From contig DXWV01000070.1 in assembly GCA_019416685.1 (NCBI GenBank), positions 1 to 61,269 of the forward strand: DNA of 61,269 nucleotides, in the 5' to 3' direction. A program made the translations under genes and the position numbers. Below, piece after piece: positions 1-7,573 of the stretch; the first letter of the stretch is position 1; each line of letters opens with the position of its first letter. Source of the stretch: Bacteroides sp. GTDB taxonomy: Bacteria > Bacteroidota > Bacteroidia > Bacteroidales > Bacteroidaceae. The notes under the pieces were generated by a model. That model had not been told where the DNA came from. It saw nothing but the letters and a program-made list of their open reading frames with translations, and did no database searches.

Positions 1-37
1 ATATTTTACCACTAATATTTGTAATGCAAATCTAAAG

Positions 38-184
38 GAGTAACACAGAGTTCCATGGAAAATCTTTATTGAAACGCAGATTTTCGCAAAGGGAAACAAA
101 TAGATGATAAAGAACTACAGTCTCTTAATCTGCATCCATCCGCGTTTCGTCTGATAATTAAAACTCTGTGTTACTCTGTGGTGA
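38..184 (-). repeat. Dispersed 10-bp-periodic inverted repeat, copy 1
   Basis: This gene-free stretch upstream of hisS holds an imperfect inverted repeat. Outer arms contain CACAGAG-type units (38-52 and 161-184) and inner arms contain AACGCAGATT-type units (72-82 and 141-150). In reverse complement it matches the element at 27270-27412 almost base for base, including the non-periodic middle (around 98-130). This shows it is a mobile or copied element and not just shared low-complexity sequence. No reading frame of substance is present. Confidence 0.8.
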
Positions 185-241
185 AATATAGATACGAGCG
201 AGATTAGCCCATGATTTCCATGAATAATCAATAATTTCCTA

Positions 242-249
242 TAACTTTG
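242..249 (+). promoter_or_regulatory. Bacteroides-type -7 box of hisS
   Basis: TAACTTTG matches the Bacteroidota sigma-ABfr -7 consensus TAnnTTTG and lies 28 nt before the hisS ATG. No good TTTG -33 box is seen at the preferred spacing; TTTC at 215-218 is the nearest. Confidence 0.6.
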
Positions 250-277
250 CAATTTAATAAATAAAACAGTTAGATTT

Positions 278-1642
278 ATGGCAGCAAAACCAAGTATACC
301 GAAAGGGACACGTGATTTTTCGCCCGTTGAGATGGCGAAGCGTAACTACATATTCAATACTATTCGCGATGTTTATCATCTTTATGGATTCCAGCAGATA
401 GAAACTCCATCCATGGAAATGCTCTCTACTCTGATGGGGAAGTATGGCGATGAAGGCGATAAACTTTTGTTTAAGATACAGAATTCGGGAGATTACTTTT
501 CTGGCATTACTGATGAAGAGTTACTGAGCCGCAATGCAGCGAAGTTGGCAAGTAAGTTTTGTGAAAAAGGATTGCGTTATGACCTCACAGTGCCATTTGC
601 CCGTTATGTGGTGATGCATCGTGATGAAATCACTTTTCCATTCAAACGCTATCAGATTCAGCCGGTGTGGCGGGCAGATCGTCCGCAGAAAGGACGTTAC
701 CGCGAGTTTTACCAATGCGATGCTGATGTGGTAGGTAGTGATTCATTGCTGAACGAAGTAGAGTTGATGCAGATTGTAGATACGGTGTTTACCCGTTTTG
801 GTATCCGCGTCTGCATTAAGATCAACAATCGTAAGATTCTGACCGGTATTGCCGAGATTATCGGTGAAGCAGACAAGATTGTAGATATTACGGTGGCCAT
901 TGATAAGCTTGATAAGATCGGGCTGGAAAATGTGAACAAAGAACTGGCTGATAAAGGAATCAGTGAAGAGGCGATTGCTAAATTGCAGCCTATTATTTTG
1001 TTGAGTGGAACGAATGCAGAAAAGCTGGCTACTTTGAAAACCGTACTTGCCGACAGCGAAATCGGAATCAAGGGAGTAGAAGAGAGCGAGTTTATCTTGA
1101 ATACGCTTACAGCTATGGGGCTGAAGAATGAGATTGAATTAGACCTTACGCTGGCACGCGGCTTGAATTATTATACAGGAGCTATTTTTGAAGTGAAAGC
1201 ACTGGATGTACAGATTGGTAGCATCACCGGTGGTGGGCGCTATGATAATCTGACAGGGGTATTCGGTATGGCAGGTGTATCGGGGGTAGGTATCTCTTTC
1301 GGTGCCGACCGTATCTTTGATGTACTCAATCAGCTGGAACTTTATCCGAAAGAAGCTGTGAATGGTACCCAACTGCTCTTTATTAATTTCGGAGAGAAAG
1401 AAGCTGCTTTCTCAATCGGTATTTTAGCGAAGGTTCGTGCGGCCGGTATCCGTGCAGAGATTTTTCCGGATGCTGCAAAGATGAAGAAACAGATGAGCTA
1501 TGCCAATGCGAAGAACATCCCGTTTGTAGCTATTGTAGGCGAGAATGAGATGAATGAAGGCAAAGCGATGTTAAAAAATATGGAAACAGGAGAACAGAAC
1601 CTTGTTTCGGCAGAAGAGCTGATTGAAACCCTTTTGAAATAG
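278..1642 (+). CDS. hisS: Histidyl-tRNA synthetase
   Basis: Cytoplasmic class II aminoacyl-tRNA synthetase that charges tRNA-His. The 454-residue length fits the bacterial family. Motif 2 is visible at about residues 132-147 (RPQKGRYREFYQ), the histidine-specific loop as ARGLNYYTGAIFE, and motif 3 as GISFGADRI. The C-terminal anticodon-binding domain follows (GILAKVRAAGIRAEIFPD onward). The ATG is preceded by an AT-rich leader and a good -7 box. The gene stands alone, is convergent with the hydrogenase operon, and ends 8 bp before a 22-bp-periodic array whose last unit forms the terminator. Confidence 0.98.
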   Translation: MAAKPSIPKGTRDFSPVEMAKRNYIFNTIRDVYHLYGFQQIETPSMEMLSTLMGKYGDEGDKLLFKIQNSGDYFSGITDEELLSRNAAKLASKFCEKGLRYDLTVPFARYVVMHRDEITFPFKRYQIQPVWRADRPQKGRYREFYQCDADVVGSDSLLNEVELMQIVDTVFTRFGIRVCIKINNRKILTGIAEIIGEADKIVDITVAIDKLDKIGLENVNKELADKGISEEAIAKLQPIILLSGTNAEKLATLKTVLADSEIGIKGVEESEFILNTLTAMGLKNEIELDLTLARGLNYYTGAIFEVKALDVQIGSITGGGRYDNLTGVFGMAGVSGVGISFGADRIFDVLNQLELYPKEAVNGTQLLFINFGEKEAAFSIGILAKVRAAGIRAEIFPDAAKMKKQMSYANAKNIPFVAIVGENEMNEGKAMLKNMETGEQNLVSAEELIETLLK

Positions 1643-1650
1643 GCTTTTCG

Positions 1651-1738
1651 CTCCCCGGAGCCGAGGGCATTGTTCCCCGGAGCCGAACCATCTTCTCCCC
1701 GGAGCCGAGAGATATCCTCCCCGGTGCCGCGTAAATGG
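1651..1738. repeat. 22-bp periodic GC-rich array (4 units)
   Basis: Four units start at 1651, 1673, 1695 and 1717, each exactly 22 bp apart. The first 14 bases (YTCCCCGGAGCCGA, or CTCCCCGGTGCCGC in the last) are conserved and the next 8 are variable. Each unit contains the small palindrome CTCC-CC-GGAG. The fourth unit pairs with 1743-1753 to form the hisS terminator, so the upstream units look like copies of the terminator's left arm. Confidence 0.85.
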
Positions 1739-1760
1739 CGCAGCACCGGGGAGTTTTTTT
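1717..1760 (+). terminator. Rho-independent terminator of hisS
   Basis: CTCCCCGGTGC (1717-1727) pairs perfectly with GCACCGGGGAG (1743-1753) and is followed by seven T. The T run is on the plus strand only, so it serves hisS and not the opposing hydF. Confidence 0.92.
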
Positions 1761-1767
1761 ATGCTGT

Positions 1768-2946
1768 TCAGAATTCTATTTTGTCAAGTATTCCGCTTAT
1801 CCAGGCGATGGCTATTCCATAGTTTGTCATAGGTACTTTCTGTTCTTTGGCTTGTGCGATCCGGTTGAGCACATATTTCCGATTGAACATACAAGCACCA
1901 CACTGGATGATAAGATCGTACTTCTCCAGATTGGCGGGGAAGTCATTACCCGATACGATGTCTATCTGCAATCCTTCACCTATTTTCTGGCGAAGCATAC
2001 GAGGGAGTTTCACCCGGCCGATATCTTCCGACAGGGGAGCGTGCGTACAGGCTTCGGCTATCAGTACACGGGAGGTTTCTTTCAGTGTGCCTATAGTGGC
2101 TGCACTGGCGGTGTAGTAGCCGATATCTCCTTTATAAGCCGCAAAGAGCACAGAGAAGGAAGTCAGTTTGCTTTCTGCCGGTTTCCGTTCATATACGGTT
2201 TTGAAAACTTGCGAGTCGGTAATTATCAACTTTGGAGGGCGGGAGAGAGCCTGAAGAGTAACCTCCATCTGGTCGGTAGTGCAACTCACGGCAATGCATT
2301 TCTTATCCAGCAGTTCCCGCAGGGTCTGTGCCTGTGGGAGAATGAGCCGCCCTTTCGGTGCCTGTATATCCTGCGGCATGACAAGTAAAACGAGGTCGTC
2401 TGCCGAAACAAGCTTTCCTGTGATGCTTTGTGCATCGAAGTCTTCGGGTAGACGCCGGATAATAGCCCGGCGAATGTCTTCCATACCCTGCCGGGTGTTT
2501 GCACTGACGATGAGGGGAGATTCTCCGGTCTTATTCTCTATGGCTGAGGCTATGGACGCTGCATCTTCCAGAATATCTGCTTTATTGAGCAGCAAGATTA
2601 CCGGGATATTCTTTTCTTTCAACTGTTGTATCCATTGAAGCTCTTTGTCCATATCCGGATGGCAGAGCAGGATGGCAATATCTGTTTTTTCGGCTGCTTT
2701 CAGGGTGTGGGTTATCCGCATTTCGCCCAGCTCACCTTCATCGTCATATCCCGGAGTGTCGATAAAGAGGCAAGGGCCGACGCCCTGAATTTCCATTGCT
2801 TTGAGCACAGGATCGGTCGTTGTTCCCGGAGTATCGGAAACCAGTGCTACATCTTGTCCCGTCAAAGCATTGATAAGGGAAGATTTACCACTGTTTCGCC
2901 TTCCGAAGAGGGCGATGTGGAGGCGGTTGGAATTGGGAGTCATCAT
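1768..2946 (-). CDS. hydF: [FeFe]-hydrogenase H-cluster maturation GTPase HydF
   Basis: Scaffold GTPase that assembles the 2Fe subcluster with HydE and HydG and hands it to apo-hydrogenase. The N-terminal G domain shows the P-loop GRRNSGKS (residues 15-22), the switch motif DTPGYDD and the NKAD base-recognition motif. The C-terminal cluster-binding domain shows CTH at 300-302 and CGAC at 349-352, matching the family's CxH...CxxC iron-sulfur ligands. 392 residues is normal for HydF. It is the last gene of the hydrogenase operon, separated from hydG by a 73-bp gap filled with heptad repeats. Confidence 0.96.
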   Translation of the reverse strand: MMTPNSNRLHIALFGRRNSGKSSLINALTGQDVALVSDTPGTTTDPVLKAMEIQGVGPCLFIDTPGYDDEGELGEMRITHTLKAAEKTDIAILLCHPDMDKELQWIQQLKEKNIPVILLLNKADILEDAASIASAIENKTGESPLIVSANTRQGMEDIRRAIIRRLPEDFDAQSITGKLVSADDLVLLVMPQDIQAPKGRLILPQAQTLRELLDKKCIAVSCTTDQMEVTLQALSRPPKLIITDSQVFKTVYERKPAESKLTSFSVLFAAYKGDIGYYTASAATIGTLKETSRVLIAEACTHAPLSEDIGRVKLPRMLRQKIGEGLQIDIVSGNDFPANLEKYDLIIQCGACMFNRKYVLNRIAQAKEQKVPMTNYGIAIAWISGILDKIEF

Positions 2947-2956
2947 AATTAATTAG

Positions 2957-3019
2957 TTGACAATTGACAGTTGACAGTTGATAATTGACAGTTGATAATT
3001 GACAGTGGACAATTGTCCA
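2957..3019. repeat. Heptad repeat (TTGACAR)9 ending in a palindrome
   Basis: Nine consecutive 7-bp units start at 2957 and step by exactly seven (TTGACAA, TTGACAG, TTGATAA and variants). The array ends in the 14-bp palindrome TGGACAATTGTCCA (3006-3019), one base short of the end of the hydG stop codon region. It fills the gap between hydG and hydF. Confidence 0.9.
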
Positions 3020-4438
3020 TTAAAAACGGAAGTCCCTTTTCCCTTCAGCTATTTCTTTCAGGTTTCTCAGGGCTATTTCTTTTATCTTCGGGTTGGGGAT
3101 TTTTCCGGCTTCCCGTATGATCAGTTCTTCTCCTTTGGCACGTGTGGCGGGTGAGGCGTAATCTTCCAGATATTCTTTCAGGGTAACCAGTGCATTCGGA
3201 GCACAACAATTAGCTATCTGTCCGGATTTGACGAGTGACATGAACCGGTCGCCCGTTCTTCCTGCGCGGTAGCAGGCAGTACAGAAGCTGGGGATATACC
3301 CCATATTGAGTAGCCAGCCCACAATTTCGTCCAGCGTACGTGTATCGCTCAGGTCAAATTGAGCAGAGTTTTCCGATAATGGCTCCGGCTCGGCATAACC
3401 GCCTACGCTGGTTCGCGAGCCTCCGCTAATTTGTGATATACCGATATCAAGCACTTGCCGGCGTGATTCCTGCGATTCGCGGGTAGAAATGATCATGCCT
3501 GTATACGGCACGGCAATGCGGATAATTGCCACAATGCGGCGGAAAATCTCATCCGATATGGAATTGGGAAAGTTTGCCGTATCAATGTCGTCTGCCGGAC
3601 AGATACGTGGTACACTAATCGTATGTGGCCCTACTCCGAAAGTGGCTTCAAGGTGTTCGGCATGCATCAGCAGGCCCACAAAGTCATATCGGAATGTATT
3701 CAGACCGAAGAGTACTCCGATACCGACATCATCAATGCCTCCCTGCATGGCACGGTCCATTGCTTCGGTGTGCCAGGCATAGTTACTTTTGGGGCCGGTG
3801 GGGTGGAGGAGCTCGTAATTTTCCTTATGGTAGGTTTCCTGAAAGAGGATATAAGTGCCGATTCCTGCATCCCTCAATCGGGTATAGTTCTCTACTGTTG
3901 TAGCTGCAATATTCACGTTTACCCGGCGGATTGCCCCGTTCCTGTGTTTGATGCTATAGATCGTATCGATGGATTCAAGAATGTACTCAATCGGGTTGAG
4001 AAGCGGATGTTCTCCGGCTTCCAGTGCAAGGCGTTTGTGCCCCATGTCCTGCAAGGCAATTACCTCCCGACGAATCTCTTCCTGCGTGAGCTTTTTGCGG
4101 GCAATGGTTTTATTCTTCAGGTGATAGGGGCAGTAGGTACAACCGTTGACGCAATAGTTAGAGAGGTAAAGCGGTGCAAACATTACAATGCGGTTGCCAT
4201 AAAATTTCTGTTTGATCTCTTTGGCAAGATGAAAGATGCGCTCTACCAGATCTGGCTGGTCGCATTCCAGCAGCAAGGCTGCTTCGCGATGGGTGAGTCC
4301 TTTACACCGGGCAGCTTTCTCGATGAGCTGTTCGATAAGGGCACGATTGCTTTTGTGGGTACGGGCATATTCCAGTGTATCCAGAACCTCTTGGTGGTCA
4401 ATGAACTCTTCTGCTTTCAATGAATTGAGCTTATACAT
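3020..4438 (-). CDS. hydG: [FeFe]-hydrogenase H-cluster radical SAM maturase HydG
   Basis: Radical SAM tyrosine lyase that makes the CO and CN ligands of the H-cluster. The radical SAM motif CX3CX2C is at residues 96-103 (CVNGCTYC). The C-terminal auxiliary cluster motif CX2CX22C is present (CTAC ... ANCC), which separates HydG from the related ThiH, where it is absent. At 472 residues the length is typical. Its position between hydE and hydF on the same strand supports the call. Confidence 0.97.
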   Translation of the reverse strand: MYKLNSLKAEEFIDHQEVLDTLEYARTHKSNRALIEQLIEKAARCKGLTHREAALLLECDQPDLVERIFHLAKEIKQKFYGNRIVMFAPLYLSNYCVNGCTYCPYHLKNKTIARKKLTQEEIRREVIALQDMGHKRLALEAGEHPLLNPIEYILESIDTIYSIKHRNGAIRRVNVNIAATTVENYTRLRDAGIGTYILFQETYHKENYELLHPTGPKSNYAWHTEAMDRAMQGGIDDVGIGVLFGLNTFRYDFVGLLMHAEHLEATFGVGPHTISVPRICPADDIDTANFPNSISDEIFRRIVAIIRIAVPYTGMIISTRESQESRRQVLDIGISQISGGSRTSVGGYAEPEPLSENSAQFDLSDTRTLDEIVGWLLNMGYIPSFCTACYRAGRTGDRFMSLVKSGQIANCCAPNALVTLKEYLEDYASPATRAKGEELIIREAGKIPNPKIKEIALRNLKEIAEGKRDFRF

Positions 4439-4470
4439 ACATTCTCTTTTTTTAATTATCTCTTATTACT

Positions 4471-4603
4471 CATCGCCTGGCGAACTTCCTTGTCAGGAAT
4501 AACAATCAGTCCTTCCCAGGAAGCACTGCCTTCCTCGGGGAACGATGCTTTCCCTTATCAGGGTTATCATCACCTGGTGAATCTCCCCGTGCGGGAAGCA
4601 CTG
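4471..4603 (-). repeat. GC-rich REP-like repeat spanning the hydE 3' end
   Basis: On the minus strand a unit of about 36 bp, built around CTTCCCGCACGGGGAG and CACCAGGTG, occupies 4568-4603. A degenerate second unit lies at 4471-4524. Between and around them is a chain of small palindromes (centres near 4478, 4492, 4517, 4536, 4557, 4575 and 4590). The same unit occurs at 7575-7610 and 27413-27446. It supplies the last codons of hydE and most of the hydE-hydG gap. Confidence 0.75.
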
Positions 4604-5606
4604 TATATCCTATAGATTGCATCTGTTTGTGCAGTATGCCAAGCCCTTCGGCAGCTTCGGCACCCAGAGAGGCTTTGCTGTTATATAGTTCGTACTTTCC
4701 TCTTACTTCCTGTGGAGAGAGGTTGGGCATCACTACATTGGCTCCTGCCAGTATTCCCCGTTCGTGTCCATCGGCGGCAAGGGTGGCGAGTGCCGTTGTC
4801 GCGGGGATAAGTGCTTGCGGATGTATTAGCCGGAAGATGGAAAGTAATCGTAACGTTTGTTCTACACTTCCCGGAGGCGACTCGGCAAAAGGGGTATTGG
4901 GATGTGGAATAAAGGGACCGATGCCGATCATTTGCGGACTGAAACGTTCTATGAACCGAATATCTTCAATGAGATGCTCCGTTGTCTGTCCGGGGCTTCC
5001 CACCATGATGCCCGTTCCCGTCTGATAGCCTATCTTCTTCAGCCATTGCAGGCGTTGAAGGCGGGTATCCTGTCGCATTTCTACCGGATGCAGTTGGCGG
5101 TAATGTTCTTTATTGTAGGTTTCGTGACGCAACAAATAACGATTGGCCCCGGCATGGAAGAAACGTTCATACTCCTCGCGTGATTTCTCTCCCAAAGACA
5201 GTGTGATGGCACAATCCGGAAACTCCCTTCTGATGGCCGCCACAGTCTCTTCGATCCAGTCGGAAGATTGTGCCGGATCTTCACCTCCCTGCAGCACAAA
5301 GGTACGGAATCCGATTTCATACCCCTGCCTGCAACAGTCGAGAATTGTTTCCCGGCTAAGCCGGTAGCGTTCCACCTGTATGTTTCCTTTTCGTATGCCA
5401 CAGTAGTAACAGTTGTTCCGGCAGCAATTGCTTATTTCAATCAGCCCCCGGATGTAGATATTGTTTCCGAAATGTGCCAACGTCACTTCACGGGCTTGGG
5501 CATGCAGATACGAAAGGGCATCTGCATCCTGGCATGTCAGAAGCGCTTTATAGCCTTCCGGTGGGAGGCTATGTTCTTGTCTGAGTCTGTCAACCCATAT
5601 TCTCAT
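4506..5606 (-). CDS. hydE: [FeFe]-hydrogenase H-cluster radical SAM maturase HydE
   Basis: Radical SAM enzyme acting with HydG in building the azadithiolate-bridged diiron site. CX3CX2C is at residues 62-69 (CRNNCYYC), followed by a biotin-synthase-like TIM barrel. The start codon lies inside the hydrogenase gene, giving a 17-bp overlap and strong evidence of co-transcription. At 366 residues it is slightly long: the last 35 or so residues (from about 332, VLPARGDSPG onward) are rich in K, R, D, P and G and are encoded by a GC-rich dispersed repeat, so the tail is probably repeat-derived and not part of the fold. Confidence 0.95.
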   Translation of the reverse strand: MRIWVDRLRQEHSLPPEGYKALLTCQDADALSYLHAQAREVTLAHFGNNIYIRGLIEISNCCRNNCYYCGIRKGNIQVERYRLSRETILDCCRQGYEIGFRTFVLQGGEDPAQSSDWIEETVAAIRREFPDCAITLSLGEKSREEYERFFHAGANRYLLRHETYNKEHYRQLHPVEMRQDTRLQRLQWLKKIGYQTGTGIMVGSPGQTTEHLIEDIRFIERFSPQMIGIGPFIPHPNTPFAESPPGSVEQTLRLLSIFRLIHPQALIPATTALATLAADGHERGILAGANVVMPNLSPQEVRGKYELYNSKASLGAEAAEGLGILHKQMQSIGYTVLPARGDSPGDDNPDKGKHRSPRKAVLPGKD

Positions 5607-7056
5607 AGGTCTCTTTTCGTTTGAGCAAATCCTGTACTAACTGCCGACGGCCGGAGACAATATCGTTGTGCGTGCTTGGTCCGGTGATACATCCGCCTTC
5701 GCAGGCCATAACTTCGATGAACTGTCCTGCTGCTTTGCCCGTTTTGGCACAAGCACGTAGCAGTGCTATGTTTTTCTTATTGATGTCCGATACTTGAAGT
5801 GCGTTTATTTTATCAGCATCTTCTTTCAGATAGGCTTTGACAGCCCCCATCACACCACCTGCCTGGGCAAAACCATGCGCTTCGCGAACAGAGGTATATA
5901 CCAGAGAGAAGGGCTGTGTTTGTTCCAGCTGAATGTCCATTCCGTCCAAAATAGAACCTATTTCTTCGAATGTAAGGATGAAGTCTACCGCTTCGTCCCG
6001 GCGTATCTCTTTGCGTTTGGCTACACAAGGGCCAACGAATACAATCCGGGCATCCGGATGCCTTGCTTTGGCAATACGTGCAGCGTAATACATGGGCGAT
6101 CCGGTAGCAGATACATATGGTTTCAGTTCCGGGATGTGCTTTTCTACCAATTCAACGTAAGACGGGCAGCAAGAGGTGGTCATGAAAGCCTGCCCCTCTT
6201 CCAGTTTTTCCAGCAATTCGTGGGCTTCATTGCTGGTGGTATCCATGGCACCCTGTGCCACTTCTATCACATCTGCGAAACCAATTTCGCGGAAAGCGCC
6301 GTATACATGTTCTATACTTGTTTTAAACTGTCCGAGGATGGAAGGTGCCACGATGGCTACCATTTTCTCTCCTTTGCGGATGCGTTGTAGAATATCAAAA
6401 GCCTGTGAAACTTCAAAGATTGCACCGAACGGACATGCGTTCATACACTTCCCGCAATAGATACATTTGTCTTCGTTAATGTGTTCAATGCCGTTCTCGT
6501 CTTTGCTGATGGCTTTCACCGGACAGGCCTCTTCGCAGGGGACAGGGATGTAAACGATGGCATGATATGGGCAGCTTTTGTGGCAGATGCCGCAACTGAC
6601 GCAAGTATCGTGGTCAATCATGGCTTGTCCGTTTTTCTTAAAGCGGATCGCATCTTTGGGGCAGTTCATGTAGCAACTACGCGCCACGCAACCACGGCAC
6701 AGATTGGTTATCTCATAGTTGATCTGTACACAAGACGAACAAGCTTCGTCTATTACACAGAAGATGTTCTCTTTAGTACATTCTTCTCTATCCAGTGCCT
6801 GCCGGGCATACTCTGAGAGGGTGGTTAGTTCGTCATGCTCGTCTGTCATGTCGAGTCCCATCAAGGGGAGACATTTATATTTCCACACAGCGCGCTCCTT
6901 ATGTATGCAGCAACGCCCCAAAGGTTTCGATTTTTTGGGGCTAAGCTCAATGGGAAGCCGGTCAATTTTATCAATTAATTCATCTTTTTTCCAGAGTCTT
7001 ACGAGGTCCGCCAGCAGTTTGTGGCGAACGATCATAACGTTGTTAGTAAATGCCAT
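5590..7056 (-). CDS. Monomeric [FeFe]-hydrogenase (probably group B)
   Basis: Iron-only hydrogenase that disposes of fermentative electrons as H2, probably from reduced ferredoxin. Residues 1-100 are of unknown fold. Residues 106-132 carry an unusual cysteine-rich segment, followed by CVSCGICHKSCP (152-162) and CIYCGKCMNACP (198-209), so at least two [4Fe-4S] clusters. The H domain has L1 TSCCP (294-298), L2 GPCVAKRKE (342-350) and L3 MACEGGC (450-456). L1 continues as SY instead of the GW usual in group A, and L3 continues ITGPS instead of GGG; with the N-terminal cysteine pattern this points to the group B enzymes of gut Bacteroides. There is no quinone or NADH module. It is the first gene of the operon with hydE, hydG and hydF. 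Confidence 0.93.
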   Translation of the reverse strand: MAFTNNVMIVRHKLLADLVRLWKKDELIDKIDRLPIELSPKKSKPLGRCCIHKERAVWKYKCLPLMGLDMTDEHDELTTLSEYARQALDREECTKENIFCVIDEACSSCVQINYEITNLCRGCVARSCYMNCPKDAIRFKKNGQAMIDHDTCVSCGICHKSCPYHAIVYIPVPCEEACPVKAISKDENGIEHINEDKCIYCGKCMNACPFGAIFEVSQAFDILQRIRKGEKMVAIVAPSILGQFKTSIEHVYGAFREIGFADVIEVAQGAMDTTSNEAHELLEKLEEGQAFMTTSCCPSYVELVEKHIPELKPYVSATGSPMYYAARIAKARHPDARIVFVGPCVAKRKEIRRDEAVDFILTFEEIGSILDGMDIQLEQTQPFSLVYTSVREAHGFAQAGGVMGAVKAYLKEDADKINALQVSDINKKNIALLRACAKTGKAAGQFIEVMACEGGCITGPSTHNDIVSGRRQLVQDLLKRKETYENMG

Positions 7057-7084
7057 AATGTTTTTTTAGGGTTGTTAGGGGTTG

Positions 7085-7092
7085 CAAAGATA
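7085..7092 (-). promoter_or_regulatory. -7 box of the hydrogenase operon
   Basis: On the minus strand TATCTTTG is a perfect TAnnTTTG box, 28 nt before the hydrogenase ATG. The -33 region is only T-rich (rc of 7107-7112), so the box may need an activator. Confidence 0.65.
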
Positions 7093-7190
7093 GTGAACTG
7101 TTTGCTGAAAAACTAATATTCGTTAAAGATGATTGTAATATGTACCGCAGGCTGTTGAAAATAGAAATGTTACCGGTTTGTAAGCGTATT

Positions 7191-7208
7191 GTAAAGTCCG
7201 GACTTTAC
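7191..7208. promoter_or_regulatory. 18-bp perfect palindrome, candidate operator
   Basis: GTAAAGTCCGGACTTTAC reads the same on both strands. It lies between the divergent hydrogenase operon and the small membrane-protein gene. Its right end overlaps a TACTTTTG box (7206-7213) that fits the -7 consensus for the plus-strand gene. A homodimeric regulator bound here would block or control that promoter and could act on the hydrogenase promoter about 100 bp away. Confidence 0.55.
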
Positions 7209-7261
7209 TTTTGTAGCATGAATGTTTTACCAGATTAATCAATAATGAGGAGAGAACTGAT

Positions 7262-7417
7262 ATGAGTAAGAATGAATGGATACAAAAAAGCCGCTTTGCC
7301 ATGATTGGTACATTGATGACTATCGCAGGCTTGATGTTTTTGTTTTATATAGGTAGTTCGCTTATGGGCACTACAAAGAAATATCATGCTCAGGAGATAA
7401 CACAGAACCTGTTCTGA
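7262..7417 (+). CDS. Small single-pass membrane protein (51 aa)
   Basis: Reading frame of 51 codons with a hydrophobic segment at residues 13-35 (IGTLMTIAGLMFLFYIGSSL) after a charged N-terminus (KNEWIQKSR). The ATG follows GAGGAGAG at a distance suited to a ribosome binding site, unusual here because most genes in the window lack one. A TAnnTTTG box (7206-7213) and an 18-bp palindrome precede it. It is divergent from the hydrogenase operon. I do not recognise the family. The promoter, binding site and membrane segment make a real gene likely, but function is unknown; a link to the hydrogenase is inference from position. Confidence 0.55.
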   Translation: MSKNEWIQKSRFAMIGTLMTIAGLMFLFYIGSSLMGTTKKYHAQEITQNLF

Positions 7418-7425
7418 TAATATGT

Positions 7426-7573
7426 TTCACCACAGAGGGCACAGAAAACACAGAGTTTTAAATCTCTGATGAAACGTGGATGGACGCAGATTATCGCAGA
7501 TTAAAATTCGGTTATTCTTTCTCTTATTTTTGTTTTCCTTTGGATAATCTGCGTTCATCCTGCGTTTCAATAA
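7426..7573 (+). repeat. Dispersed 10-bp-periodic inverted repeat, copy 2
   Basis: It starts with three CACAGA units at about 10-bp steps, then AACGTGGATGGACGCAGATT-type sequence. After a non-conserved middle it returns as the inverted arm ATCTGCGTTCATCCTGCGTT. It runs directly into a GC-rich repeat (7575-7610) and overlaps the 3' end of the lyase gene. The element at 27270-27446 has the same order of parts. Confidence 0.85.

Noticed and set aside
1735..2388. 217-codon plus-strand frame opposite hydF
   Set aside because: It starts in the hisS terminator and runs antisense to an intact hydF.
3623..4423. 266-codon plus-strand frame opposite hydG
   Set aside because: It is antisense to a gene with complete radical SAM motifs and shows no recognisable domain.
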